Below are positions 10,754 to 25,300 of a stretch of DNA of 64,000 nucleotides, one piece after another (position 1 is the first letter of the stretch; each line of letters opens with the position of its first letter). The notes below the pieces were generated by a model. It was not told where the DNA came from. It worked only from the letters and a program-made list of their open reading frames with translations, and ran no database searches. The DNA lies in NCBI RefSeq assembly GCF_050948175.1, contig NC_135204.1, positions 7,431,473 to 7,495,472 on the forward strand, given 5' to 3'. Position numbers and translations under genes: made by a program. The DNA comes from Xylocopa sonorina. Lineage: Eukaryota > Arthropoda > Insecta > Hymenoptera > Apidae.

Positions 10754-11621
10754 AAAAAAACAACCGTTTGTTAAAGTTTTTACAATACAAGTGGAAAACA
10801 GCTTGGTAGGCATGGTTCAATGTACAATACATTCTCGATCCGCTCTTTGCTTTCCCTTTTTTTTTCCTTTTTTGATTTTTTTTTTTTTTGCCCCCCGGTT
10901 AACTCGTTCGAGTCGCCTACGCAACATTTTATATTACATCGAGCGTGATATACACGTACATTATCTATAGTAACAAAATATAAATTCGCTTATGTATAAA
11001 AGTAGAGGGGTTTTGATGGGGCGGATGGGGGGGAAGGCAGGATTGTATTTAACATACATGCGCGCACTTGCTCCTCTCGTTCGCACCACGAGTGAACGAT
11101 ACAGGGTTAATCGGTAGAAGGGGGAGGAAGTAGTGGTCCTTAACTTAACGCTAGGTGGTATAAATTACAAAAAATTACAACCTCACGCTTGTATATTTAG
11201 TCTTGTCGCCGCGAACCGGTCCGGTCCGCGGATTGCTCGTTGATCGATGCTACGGGTGCCGAAACAACGATCCCACCGTTCGCAGACGATGGATCGCCGT
11301 TCCAGGACTCGATCGTCTCTAGACCCTCGATAAACGCGAAACGCCACTCGGTAAATCGTATCGTACATACACGTTTGGCGCGTGTGAAAGCGTTCGAGCG
11401 AGTCCTCGTCTCAGTTCGATCAGATCTGTTCCTCGGCAATTGGGGGACCCTCGAACGCGCGCCACTTGTGCAATCTTCGTCTGGGATTAATAAATAAGTG
11501 GGTCTCGACGCCCCTTATGGTATGCGTATTTGGGGGACGCCGTGTTTCGTTTTTCTCTCTTTTCGTTTCGTTTCTTTTATTTTTTATTCTACGATGGTAG
11601 AACGTTGACTACTCGTCGTGG
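10754..11621 (-). other. uif: Probable 3'UTR of uif
   Basis: This lies between the uif stop codon and the palindromic poly(A) signal. It has long T-runs (10857-10890) and G-runs (11023-11034). Open frames at 11183-11497 on both strands overlap each other in CpG-rich DNA and look accidental. Confidence 0.45.
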
Positions 11622-13383
11622 TCACTGGCCCTCGCTATCGCTGTCGCTTTTGTCTGGAAAAATATTTGTGTACCTCTTTAGGGATTGTTTTCGTTCTTAA
11701 TTAACTAGCTTAGTCTCGTTTAAAGAAAATATGGAAGAGATTGTTTGAGGCTGGAATTCATTGTTTCTTTTTTTTTTTTTTTCTCGTTCTCGAGGATGGG
11801 TAGATGGTGCAGAAGGATGCGTGGAATTTTTTCTGAATCATCGTTTCTATTAATACGGTACCGTGCGTGACGTCAAGGCGAACCCAACGATATATCGACT
11901 ATTGACCTTTAGATATAGAAAAGCGATGCGGCCAAGCGGACCGCCATATTATCTGAGCAATTATATAACCAGCGAATGAATTTACTGCGCGCACTGAGCG
12001 TCGAGATGTACAATTCCATTGAGAATGCCGCTAGAGATCCATCAATAAGATTGCCTCGGCGAACGATTTTTATCGGCTCGTTGAATCATCGAAATGAGGA
12101 GAAATAGGAAGGGAGGTACTAATCTTAGTTGAAAATGATACCAACCTTTCTCTGAATGGGATAACCTTGACGAATATTTTATCAATTTTTTATTCATCTA
12201 AAAAAAGAAGAAAAAAAGGAAGGTACTAATTTTATTGGAAGTGTGACCAACCTTTCCTTAAATAGGGTAACCCTGACTAGTATTTTACCAATTTCATTTT
12301 TAAATAGAAAAAAGAGAGAAACTATCGTTCTCTTACTTTGGAAATGATCGCAAACTTTCTCGAAACATGGGGTAATCTAAAGCGAATGTATCTTTAATCG
12401 TACAGAAGAAAGAAGAAAAAAAAAAAGGGAAAATACTGATCTCGTTCGGGAGGTGGTACCAACCTTTCTTGCCAGGGTACGCGTGACGCTTCAGTCTATC
12501 GTAAAGGTCATCTTTCGTGCCGTAGATACTAGCGTTCGAGCGAGCAAGGCTGTTCATCTTGCCGTTGTGCAGGCTCTCTGAAAGGGACGACGTGGAAAAG
12601 AACTCGTGAAAGTCGTGAAACTTAACGAACGCTTCCTTTCTCGGGGGGCTGCGTCCCGTTTTTCCGCTCACCTTTCATGTACGTCTCGTTGTAGAAGTTG
12701 GGCATCTCCCAGCCGTCCTCCTCGTCGTCGTAATAGTGAGCGTAGGTACTGTGGTGCGATGGCGCGATCGACTCCGCGTATGGTGTCGGCGCGCCGTAAT
12801 AGAAGTTCACTTGGGAGCCATTTTGATCCGTCGCTGGCGTTAACATCTTCTTGGGTTCCTTCTTTCTGGATGCTCTGCGGGAAGAGTGCGTTCTCTCGTT
12901 CATTTTACACTTTCTAGCGATTTATCAATACTTCAAACATTTCTAACGCGTCTGCTAAAGCTGACGTTTGGTATTTTCGATGCATCTTTGAAAAAAAAAA
13001 GAAAAGAGAGCAGTAACTGCGAGGTCTACCAACCTGACACAGATCATCCATACAAGAAGCACGACGAAGATGATTAAGATGACTCCACCAGCGATGCCAC
13101 CGGTGATATAAAAGAATTCAGACTTCTCAGTGCACCGTTTTCCGGTGAAACTTCCGCTGCATCTGCAGGACGGTTGCCCCCTGGAATCTTTAAGACACAC
13201 ACCCTCGTTGTCACAGTAACCCATACAGACATCCGTGCACTCGGTTCCGGTTCCGTTGTAGCCAGGCTTGCACTCGCACTTGAAGTCGCTCGTTTCCGGT
13301 ATCAGCAGACAGTAAGCGTTCGCGTCGCAGTGCATTTCCGCGTCCGTTGTCTCGCACGGATTCGTGCAGTCCGACTTGCTGGT
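11622..13383 (-). other. uif: uif exons 32-35: two EGFs, membrane span, cytoplasmic tail
   Basis: Exons are 13034-13383, 12672-12874, 12464-12577 and 11622-11653. Exon 32 codes two EGF-like repeats (the second containing CDNEGVC), then a hydrophobic segment with GGIAGGVILIIFVVLLVW, the only membrane span. The tail starts with a basic stop-transfer stretch (RASRKKEPKK). It has a tyrosine-rich acidic part (YDDEEDGWEMPNFYNETYM) and ends in SDSDSEGQ, an acidic serine cluster of the kind phosphorylated by CK2. The last coding exon is only 32 nt long. Exon 32 uses the acceptor TATTAG before ACC AGC AAG; a nearby CAG would break the frame. Confidence 0.88.
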
Positions 13384-16300
13384 CTAATATCGAGCGAAGA
13401 AGAAAGCAAAATTGAATACGAACGCAGAAAAAATGCATACATCATTCGAAGCTATGAAACGTGGAGAAATCAGGGAAATACTCACCGCAGACATTCCTTT
13501 GGTGCTAGTATTAGGAGGACAAGGTATACAGAACGTCTGCTGTGGCTCTGACTGATAAGTACCCTTCTTGCACTCCATACATTCGTTCAGACTTCCGTTC
13601 AGATACGTTCCAGGCTCGCAGACAGGTAGAGAACACTCTTCTATCGCCGCAGAGCCCATATTCGGTGTGGTTTTGCCGGCAGGACACGCTTGACAAGCAG
13701 CCTGAACCCCTTGAGTCCTGAAACTTCCTCTTGGACAAGGTTCGCACTTCCCTTCGACGGCCAATTGCTGCCCAGACCCACACTCGTCCCTGCACTCCTC
13801 TCGAGACACAGCCTCGGCTGTCCTGGTCGTTTTTCCAAGTCCGCATAGCAGACACGAGAAGCTACCCTCGTTAGGCTGATAGAAACCGTGGCCGCAGCTG
13901 CGACAGAGGCCAGCCATGTCGTCGTAGTACTTTCCTGCTGGGCAGCGTTCCTTGCAATCAGCCGCGTTTCGCGCCCCTGGTCCCACAGTCACGCTGAGAC
14001 GACCAGCGATCACGGGACATGGACTGCACTTAAGCTGACCAGACTCGCTTTGATAACTTCCGACAGGACAGGACAGACACTGTTTCGACTCTTCGTCGTA
14101 GTATGTTCCCACGGCACAGGGCACTGTAAACCCGTTGGAAAGTTCATTCAGATGCATTGGACAGTTTAAATGACTCGATAAATATTCTAATTAGAGATAA
14201 AATACACTAATTGATAGCAGAGATAGTAATTACCGCAATCAGGCGCCATCACCACTTGCCCCACAGGACAGTCGTAGTCGGACTCCAAAGTTAGGGACGC
14301 TGGGTCGGGCACAGTGTTGGGGAGGATATCGTGGACGTCGAACTGATCTTCCTCCAGGATCAATCTCTCCAACAGAGTCTGAACGGTTGCTCTTTCGTTC
14401 GAGTTCGCGTTCAAAATTGGATCGCTATAAAAGAGGAAGTGTGATCGTTAACCGACTGCGGATCGCGAGGGGTGTCTGTTTTAGCGGCAGGCAAAAGGAG
14501 GGTATGCGCAAGTATGTACAGCCGTTATCTGAAGGCGAAGGTAATCAGGCAGCCTTTCTCCACTGGTTCCTCTCCAGCAGTGTCGGTTGTTATCGACACC
14601 CACTAATTTATATATTCCTACGTATGTGGTATTTCAATACATCCTGGAACTCTAATGCGTTACATGTCCGAGTGGCAGAGTGTCGTTGGTGGATTTAATG
14701 TTCTGTTAATGTCGCGAACCGAAGCTGTTTGGTGTCGAGGAATTTTTTAAAGATCGCATCGATCGACGTTCCGATCTCCGTGGTTACTTCAGACGATCGT
14801 TTGGCCAACCCAACAGCTTGGTTCCCAGTCAAGTGTTATACTGTTCGAGTTACGTTGTTATGCCGCTATGAACTCGTTGGTCCCTAGTTAAGTGTTCCAT
14901 TCAGCCTAGTCTGTCGCGTGTGAACAGTTAGTAACAACGTGCATACCAGCGTTTACTTTCCGTACTGTCGGTTAGGGTCGACTTAACAGTTGTCAGGATC
15001 GCTCAACTACGATTCTATCCCAATAACTTCTTAAGTCGTCGCGTCGATCGGACGATAGACGAAACGGCAGTTAGAACGACAACTTATTAGACAAAAATCG
15101 AGCATTTCTCTCGATCCTCCGTTTGAATCAACCGTTCAAGGAGTAACTGGTTCCAAAGAGGAATCAATCTCTTGTTACTGGTCCAATTAGTTCGAGTTTA
15201 GTAACGTTATGATGAGAAGAGAACACGATTATATGGGTTCTCGAGTGTACGCGGTTCATGCATCCGCGGTTTCATGTCTGATGGGACCATGTGACATGGA
15301 ACGAATGATGAGAGATGATTTTCCGGAATAATAAAAAAAAAAGAAAAAAAAATACACCGAGCCCCGAATTACGAGAACACATGTACAATGATACGTTTTC
15401 CGCACGTGGCGTAAATCGTGTTGTGCTGTTCCTTACTTTATCGCCGGGAACGAGATCTCCACCTCGTAGGTATCGCTGCCCTGCCGCGCTTGTCTCGTTC
15501 TACGATGCAACACAAGTAACAAAATGCTCAGTACCAGTGATTCTCACCGCCAAGTGGATTTGCTTTCGCTGATTTCGAAGCCGATCGCGCTAGTATCGTG
15601 CCAGTTATACACGGCACACGTGGAAAGAGAAGCATCGACGCTTCCTTTCGCACGAGACAGCGATGGACGATCTATCGAGACGCGCGAAAAGATCGATACT
15701 TACGGTTCGGCTGGTACTACTGCGGAAATTATGTAAGTTCCGCCGTCCTCCTCGTTGGTGTCTCTGGTTGTACGCGCGCGATGGTCGCATTGGACGTCGA
15801 TGTGCAGGTCTTTGCACTCGCGGGTTCCTACGCAGACGATCGAGTAATTGTTCGCGTTGAGTGTTAAAGAAAACGTGGAGAGTGAATGATAATGTTCTAC
15901 CTTCGAACGAGTACGAGCAGAAATTCCAATCTCTGTTCAAAGAGTTCACAGCGTCTCTGACTTTCTTCTTGAGCACTCCTTGGCCAGCTTCGTTGCACAG
16001 AACCGACGTTGGGAAGTTCATTTTTATTCTGAACACTCGTTGCGCTGGCGTTGCACCTGAATAACGAAAGAAAAGGAATAGCATTGTAGAAGGAGTAATT
16101 ATAGAGACTGGAAGTAGCGAATTGAATGTTGAGTAAGTGCTTACTTGTGCAAGCTGGATAGATCAGAGGAAGTGATGGGTCGTTGGTTGGTCTCCAGAAA
16201 CCTTCAGCTCCGCAAGTGTAGAATTTCGGGACTTCTTGAGAGAAACGAAGTCCAGGGTTGCAGAAGATCTCGCAGACCTTGAACTGACCACCTGATCCCC

Positions 16301-19300
16301 AGTCTTTGCACTGTTGGGTGCCTCCAATTGGGTCAGCCAACTCTGGACAAAAGTCAGCTGTAACATGCGAAGATAAACTCATAAGAAACATCCTCGAAAC
16401 ACCTCTTCACCCATTGAATTTTCAAATGATTAATAAATACACTTACACAACACGTAGACCTTAAAGTTGCAACTGGCAGAGTTTCCAGCCTGATCGTAAG
16501 CCACGTAACTGATATCATAGATCCCCCACATCAAAGTCTGCCCAGACTTGTGTCCATTCTTCTCCTGAATCCTCGCTATCCCAACGTTGTCTGTGAACCG
16601 TGGTTCATCCCAGCTGACTATAGCTGAGCCGTTCTTGGCGATCACCCAAAGGTCGCCAGGACAGTGCTCCACTTTCGGTGGAATCTTGTCAGATTCGAGT
16701 TGCTGACACTTGCTGCCACCGTATCCAGGTGGACACACTCTTTGCCCACAATGCGAGGGTACCACTCTCTCCACACCGCCAATAGTTTCGTCGTAACCAG
16801 CCCAGGTCAACACTAAACCTTGGTAGAGAACTGGTTCAGTGCGACAGTCGCGAACTTGCTTTTGGATCTCGTTCGTGACGTGCAACGCACGACTCCAGAT
16901 CTGCACCTTGGTCAAGTGTCCCTGGAAACCTGACTCTGTGTAACCCTTCGCGTTTTCGCTCTGTGGTTTACCCAGCATCGCCCAGGCGCTGAAAATTAGT
17001 GGTTCACGTGAGGTTATAGTTGAAAAGAATAAGTAGACGTGTATTGAGGAAGGAATTCTGTGCTTACTAAGGCGGCAAGGATCTTCCACTTCCGTAACCT
17101 TCAGTCTTACTGGCGATCAAACCTTCTGTGATTAAGATCAACTCGCCACTGTTCTCGCCGTTCCAAACTACAGCCACGTGGTGCCATTGGCCGTCGTTGA
17201 TCGTCGCGTATTCTCTGAATGGTAGATACACATCCTGCAGATCGTGGAACAGGGACACTTGAACGCCATTGCTGTGCGCTTGGATCATTAGTCTTCTGTT
17301 TATTGGGACGTGGGGAGAGCTGCGATAAAAATCGATAAATATTAAAATATTCGCAAGAAAGACGTTGTTTTTAAAATATTAGAATTGCGATGATCTACCT
17401 GACGGCATAAAGAGTGAAGAATATTCCAGCTTCGTCTTTCTGAGTGTACTGCACCCACATAGCTACTGTTAGACTCTTCCTCGTGCCAGTGAAGAAAGGT
17501 ATCACTTGTGCTGCGCTACTACGTGTTGGATCACTGAAGTATAGATCGTAATCCACTTGGATAGCTGCAAGGATATCACAATTTAATACCATCCAAGATT
17601 AATCTCGCTTGATTCGAAACAGACTGGGATATATGCACTTACACTTCCTGCAATCGTCGCCAGTCAGATTGAAAGGACACTGGCAGAAGAATTTCCCAGT
17701 GAGATCGATGCAAGTCGCCGATGGTGGACAAGAGTTCTCCTTACAATCGATTATATCCTCCTCGCACGTTTTACCTGGATAATAATCACGCGATTACACT
17801 TTATCCAACATTATTAACAAAAATCAGAATTAAACGAATCACCTGTGTATCCTGGTGGACAGATACAAGTGAAACCAAGGCCATCGTCGATGCAAGTGGC
17901 GCCATTTTTACAAGCGCCAGCCTGGCAAGCATCGTATTCATACTGACAACCGATTCCAGTGTAATCGTCAGGACAAGTACAATTAAGTCCAGACCCAAAG
18001 TCTTGGCAACGTCCATTGTGCATGCAGGGGTTACCAATGCACCGCTCTGGCGCGGTTTCGCACTGCTTTCCATCCGTTCCCGATGGACATCTGCTCGACA
18101 AAGTACCATTCATCAAAAACGACCCCAAACCAACGACATGAGTTATACTTACACGCAGAAGTAGTCCATGAACAAGTCCACGCAAGCAGCGTCGTTCTGA
18201 CAAGGATGATTCTGGCAAGTTCCAACGTCCACTTCGCAATGTACCCCGGTCCAACCCTCTGGACACGCGCACTTGAAGCCACCAACCTCGTCCCTACACG
18301 TGGCGCCATTTAAACACGGATAAGAGGCGCAGTCGTCGATGTTGATCTCGCAGGATGACCCAGTGTAGCCCTCGCGACAGTGACACACGAAGGTGTTGTC
18401 CAAATCGACGCAACGATCCGTCCCAACTGGACTGCAAGGATCGCTGAGACACTCGTCCAGCTCTGCTTCACACTGGAGTCCAACGAAACCAGGTCTGCAC
18501 TTGCAGACGAACCCTTCGAGTTGGTCCAAACATGTCCCACCGTTCTGACACGGGTCAGAGGCGCAGTCGTCGATGGTGTGCTGACACTGTTTGCCTGTGT
18601 ACCCTGGCTCGCAGGTGCAGGTGTACCCGTCGATCTGGTCGATGCACTGACCGTTGTTCCTGCAAGGTTTATCGCCGCATTCGTTGATATTCGTCTCGCA
18701 AGCCGCGCCAGTCCATCCTGGATGGCAGATGCACTCGTGGCTGAACAGATTGTCCACGCATATCCCATTCAAGCAAGGATTTCCCGAGCACAAGTCTATT
18801 TTCTCGTGGCACCTCTTGCCAGTGAACCCTGGTGGACAGTCGCAAGTGAAATCAGCTACCAGATCCGTACAATTGGCACCCAGCAAGCAAGGTTTCTCAG
18901 CACAATCGTCAGTATTTATCTCGCAGCTTTGTCCTTCCCAACCTGGTAGACAATCGCACTTATAGCGACCTTGTTGAAGCGCCACGCAAGTGGCTCCATT
19001 ATTACAAGGATTTCCACTAGCAGTGCAAGGGTTTATCTGCAGATATCACATAAAAAATGAGACCTAATAGATTAAATGAAGACGTTCGAGATAAACGACA
19101 CTTACAGTGATGTCACAGTCCACTCCAGTATAACCAGACCTGCAAAGACAAGTGTAGTTACTAAACCCAGGCTCGTCCTTGCACATGGCCCTCTCAGGAC
19201 ACGTGTCGTTCGAACAGTCCGATTTCTCCTCTTGACAATTGACCCCTGAGTATCCATTCGCGCACTGACACCTGTAACCCTGTGGTAGATCTATGCAAGT

Positions 19301-22300
19301 GGCTCCATTGTAGCAAGGTTGCGAGGCGCACTCGTCGATGTCGATCTCGCAGCGCCTCCCAGAGAAACCAGCTGGACAGAGACATTGAACACCGTGTCCC
19401 ATGGGAACGCAGAGACCTCCGTGCTGGCAAACACTGTCAGTGCACTGCACTGGCTTGCATTCCTCTCGTCCAAGCGCACCTGGTCCATCAGTGTACATGT
19501 TCGTCGGACATTCGACGCAAGTGGTGGCTCCGTGCTGAGGTTGGAAGAAGTCCTTTGGGCACTGGGCACAAGGAGCTAATCCAGTGTCCGAGTACATGCC
19601 TGGAGAACACTTGGCTCTGCATTTGTCGCGACCTGGCGCAGCTGGTTGATAAGTGAACGTGCCTGCTGGACAGGTTTGGCAGTCTTTGTAACCACCCACT
19701 GGCGGTTCGTCAGTGTAGCTGTTCCTGGGACACTCCAGACAGGGTACCAAGCCAGTTGGTGAATAAGTGCCGTATCCACAGACGGGTATGCAGTCGTCTA
19801 TGTTCTTTGAACCTTCTTCTCGAGTATACGTGCCGAATGGACAGCGTAGACAGGATCCTTGACGATCACTGTTCTGGTAGAAGCCTTTGGGACAGGATGT
19901 GCATTGCTTTTGCTTCTCTCCTGCGTATGTGCCCGCTGGACAATGTACTGGAAGCGATGATAAGAAGAATTAGGACTTTGGTTCTGAAGAACGTGGCATT
20001 TTTGTTGGAAATTTCGTTTACTCACGGCATCGTGGCACGTCGTTGGTGTCCATGTTCAGAACTTCGCCAATGCTGCAAGTGAAGCCTCGAGTGATGGAGG
20101 ACTTGAGAGCTCTGAGAGGAGGACACTGATTTCCAATGGCTGAGACGTTTAACAGAGGCTCGATCACTGCGCTGGTGGATGGAACGGATAGATCGAAGAT
20201 CAGATTCAACGTGGAGCCACAGAGATCGTATAATTGCGGCTGACGTATAGCTGGGACGATCACGAGGATAAAGTCCATCTGAAATTTGTATCCACAGTAT
20301 TAGTAACTTTAGATTCGTGGTTTTATTGATTCGTCTTCTGGAATATTTACCTTCAAGACATTCTCTTCGATTAAAAATGGTACTGATCTCACGAAGGACA
20401 CATTCATGTTCACATTGACCGCAGAACAACGTTGCGTCAGGATGTTGTTTAAATTCATATAATACTGAGACATGAGATCTTGATACTGTGGCAGACAGGA
20501 CTTAGAAACGGCACCATTGGCTCGATATGTTACTGCTGCGACCACGTGATAGTTCGCCTGCTGGGTGTCTGTAAAATACAGTAAACATTCAAACCTCGAA
20601 TCGTGACGAAACTCAAGAAACACTTCATAAATTAGGAAATTAAGAACTCACTTTCAGAGACACAGTCAGGAACAACAGAAGTGGGACTCCAGTGTTTGGC
20701 GACGTCACAGGTGAACGTCTTCACAGGCGCGCCATCAGTAAAACGGAAGCCATTCTTGCACGTAGCTATGCATTGAAGTCCCTTGTCCCCAGGTACACAT
20801 TTCAGCCCTCCGTTAGCGGGTGGTTTCAGCTCCCAATCGACGCAGGGTGTGGCTTGAACAGACACTTGGAAGTTGCACGATGCTCTGTTTCCACTTGAGT
20901 CTGTCGCGTAAACAGTGACGTTCTCGAAGCCTCCAATCGGTATCAGTGCTCTTTCCGGGACGAAGGTGATCTTCACTGGTCCAGAAGCATCCGTCGCGTT
21001 GATTCTTCTTCGAGTTTCGTTGAAATTAACCGAATAGCTCTCTTGTTTGTCTGTCAGTTCTATGACGTAGCTTTGAGGACAGCTGAGTTTAGGTGGCGTT
21101 ACGTCTGTGAACAATAAGAAGACACAATTAAAAATCTGATTATCAATTTAATTCGCTGGGATAGGAATTGTAATATATACTGACCAGGTACAGTGATGTT
21201 GATCTCGCAAATAGCGACATTTCCATCGTAATCGAACGCCACGTACTTCACGACAGTGTCTTCGAACACTCTAAGCGGTGTCCTGAAACTATGAGGTTTC
21301 ACTTCCAATCGAGCGATGCTTCCACTGTTGTCAATAGCCGTGGGCTCAGTGAAGTTCACTGGCAATAGTCCACCATCAGATCCTTTCTGCACTACAATCG
21401 GCTGCTGAGGGCAATTCTGGAACACTGGGGGCTCGTTATCCACGCAAGGAGAGAAACCGTAATCGTAGCCCAATAATGGCTCCGCCACTGGTTCCTCGCA
21501 GCCCATCAATTCGAACTTCAGACAAGCGTTATCCATGTAACTGACTATCCCAAGGATCACGAAGCGAGCTTGCACGTATTTAGGCAACGTGATCATAGCT
21601 AATTCTCCATAATTCCCAGGATCTCTCATAGTAAGATTGAAGTTAGGGAAATAGACCACGTAGTTCTCGATCTCAGCCTGTTTGTAAAAGAATCTGATCT
21701 CTGTTGGTCTGCCAACGATATCATTGGTCACTACACCTTTAACCAGGATCGCCTTCACCCTGTAAACCTGTCCCAAATCGACGCTGACATACGTGAACGC
21801 TTCCTGTTTGCCACACCAGCCAGTCACAGAGTTCAAACGGACATTCTTGGCCTCGTAGTTCGGTCTTTCAGAGGTTGCGTTGATTGCTGAGTCTGGTATT
21901 CGACCAGATGCAAGACCAAGAGGCTTCACTACCTTGCATTCTGGTTCTCGAACGCAGACAATGGGTCGAGGATTGATCAGAATGTATCCAGGCCTGCTGC
22001 AGCCAAATTGAACCTCAGATCCTTGCTCGTAGCTTCTGGCTATTTGGTAGCCATCGCTGGGTCGACCAGGGTCCTCGCAAACGGGGCCCTCGCATCGAAG
22101 GTTGCCAAAGTCCCAGATCCCATTCGCCTGGCATCGAACCACGTTGTCGTGGCGATTCGTCTGTCCAGCTAGCTTGAACGTGTCCTGACAACCGAAGAAG
22201 AAGGAAGACTGGTATTTGGTGTCCAAATATTGGCCATATTCCGCTCCAGGTGTTGGCAATGGTTTCCCACAGTCAGCCCTTGGACAGGCTGGTTGAGAAC

Positions 22301-25300
22301 CCGATAACCAATAGTCTGGCAGACCTGGTTTTGGATCGTAGACGCATTGACGGAATCCTGAAGTAGCCGTGTTTCGAAGGTATCGTCCGTTGCTACCACA
22401 CTTGAGTGTGACGTTCTGTTTGAATGGCACCAGGACGCTCGCTTCGTCGCTGCGGATTACCGATAGTCCTTCATTTTTGTCGTCTGGCAGCGATACACAC
22501 TTAGCATCTATGAACACATTTTTATATTGCAGATAGTAATTTCTTTGTAATTTTAATTCTTAGTAATTTTAATGTAGATAGTCATCTCTGAGAATAGTAA
22601 TTTCTATGAACTAGTTTTTGGTTATTTGTCAGAAAGTTACGTCATTATTTCGTTCTTACATTGACATTCTGGAGTGGTTCCATTCCAAGCACCACTGGAC
22701 GTGCAAATAACAGCAGAGGATCCAGATAACACGTAGCCAAAGTTACACTGGAACCTCACGAGATCTCCAAAGTGATGTTGTTGCTATAAAAGAGAATATA
22801 AAAAAGTTTAATAACAATTAGATATTTAATACGTCGAGTGTTTTAATTATTTTATAAAATACAAATCATATTCGAACCTTGGTCGACAATATCTTCCCAT
22901 TTTCCGGAGCCAACAGGGACGGACACATGACTGGCACGCAAGTCTTGTTCTTCTGATACAAATCTCCATCTCTTTCGCCACTTTCGTACTTCTCTATATG
23001 GAATCCAGCGGTGCCATTATTCTTGTACAGCTCGAAGCCAGTGTTGCACATGCACGCGTAGCTTCCAGGATTGTTTATGCACTTCTGTTGGCAGCCACCA
23101 TTATTGATGGCGCATTCGTTGATATCCGTGCACTCCAGTCGAGTGCAACCCATTATTTCTAGCTTCAGACAGGGTGCACCAACGTAATCTTGAACTCTGA
23201 ACCTGACGTAGCGCGCTTCGATGGGAACTGGCAAGTTCAGAACAGACAAAGTGGGTTCGAGTATTCGAAACTCCACTGGGGTTCCATCAGGGTTCGTGTA
23301 GTCCTTGAAAGCGTCCGTTAAATCGTCCGTGTACTGAATTCGAACTGCTGACGTGTAAGCTATGTTTCCATCCACCCTCGAGACAATCTGCGTGCGAAAA
23401 CCGCGGATGATCGTTGGAGCTTTCATGTCGATCATCACCCAGTTCGCGCCTGGCTCGATGTTGTTGCCGCACCATCCGTCGCCGTTGTTCAAACGAACGC
23501 CCTGGAATTCGTATTCGAGATGAAAGATCAGAGAACATTCGTAGATGGCGATTCGAGCGAGCCGTTTACTCACAGTTTTCGTGTATCCATTCTCAGAACT
23601 GGAAACGGTGATGGACTCGTCCGGAATGCCGCCGTTGATTAACCCAAGATCGCCTATGGGCCTGCACTCCATAGTTGGAGCGAAGCCAGGTTTGCATTTG
23701 CAAGTGAACGCACCAGGATTGTTGATGCACTCAGTGGACGCGAGATCGCATTGGCTCGATGCACACTCGTTTATGTCTATATATAGAGTAGAGATATTTT
23801 CATATAACAGTTCAGACAGAAAATTATCCTAACACGAATCAACTGGATTTGTTCACAAACAATCGCCAGTAATAATGGTTAAAAATATTTCGTACATAGT
23901 AATATCGTTTTTACGTGTTTCGAAAATTACACATCAATGTTTCAATCTCACCTTCGCAAGTAGGGACATTGTCGAACCGTTGAGCAGGTCCGCATTGTAT
24001 AATATTAGACCCAGACAACTTGTACCCTCTGTTACACTGCACTCTGGCTTCGTCACCGTAAAAGTACTCCCTGGTTACGTCGACCACGAAACCATTCTTG
24101 ATCGTGGGCAGCAATGGACACTTCGCACCTACACGAGATGGTGTCGTTAAGTAGAAACCGTGAACATCGCTGCACAACATTATCGTAAATATTGAAATAC
24201 CCACGAGAACACTTTGGCACTTCGTCGGACCAAGTTCCGTTGCTCATGCAGAGAATCACCGGATGCCCGCTTCTGACGTATCCAGGCTCGCACTCGAATC
24301 GCACGATCGTTCCATAACTTCGTCCACCCCCGTTTAGAATAGTGATGTTCGAATGTGGCGCCTCCGGAAGTGGAGAACACTGAGAGGCTGCAAAAGAACA
24401 TTCATCAACAACACTCTCGATTTAATATCTTAGTAAAGAAATTAAAGAACTTGGTAATTTACCCAGACAAGATGGCTTCTTCTCCCATCTGCCATCAGCC
24501 ATACAAGAGATCTTTTCTGTGGGTCTGCCAGACGGAAATGCGAAGCCAGCGTAGCACTGGTAAGTAGCCAGGCCTCGATAAGTGACATTCGAGGATCCAA
24601 TTGAGAAACCATTGTCGATTTGTGGAACAGGTCCACAGTACACTTCCTGGCACTTTGGTATATACGTGACAGACCAGTTGCCACCAGGAAGACACTCAGT
24701 GGTGATCTTCGCCTTGCCAGTGGCGAATTCCTGACCCAAGGGACAGGAGAACGTCACAGCTGTTCCAAACGCTGTGTCTCTGCTGGAAGCCAAAGCTCCT
24801 TCGCCTGACTGAAGCTGTGGACAGTCTAAAAGAACAATTCCAAAATTGAGAACACCGAATAGTCTCACGTTTTCTCGCATTATAAGCATTTTGGGTATTT
24901 TTTTACCCGCTGAGAACTCTGCTTGCCAGCCAGAGCTGCTGTGAAGAGCGTCAGAGGTGAATCTGACTAGCATCTCTCCACTCTCAGCTGTTAGAGTGAT
25001 CTTTGGTCTCGAGTTGGACGTGAAGCCACCTCCAGGATGCAAACGAAGACCGTTAGTGTTTGGTCCATCGTATATCTGTTGGAAGAATTAATCTATCGAT
25101 AGATTCGTTCTCTTTGAACTCGATCATTAGAGTAGTTTTTATTTACCTGCACGAAATCAGTCTTGTGGACGTTGAAGTTGATGAACTTAAGGGACAATGG
25201 TCCTCCCTGAGGGTTCTTCACTTTGTACAAGCACTCTTGGTTATTGGGGTAGTCGTTCAACCCAAAAGATGGCGATTGCACGGTACCATTCCTCGCGATG

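Noticed and set aside
18380..18949. Long plus-strand open frame (189 codons)
   Set aside because: It is antisense to the uif EGF array. Cys codons read as Ala/Thr on the other strand and keep a frame open; there is no domain.
24202..24205. Alternative donor GTATTT for uif exon 11
   Set aside because: It would shift exon 12 out of frame; GTGGGT at 24204 keeps the sushi domain intact.
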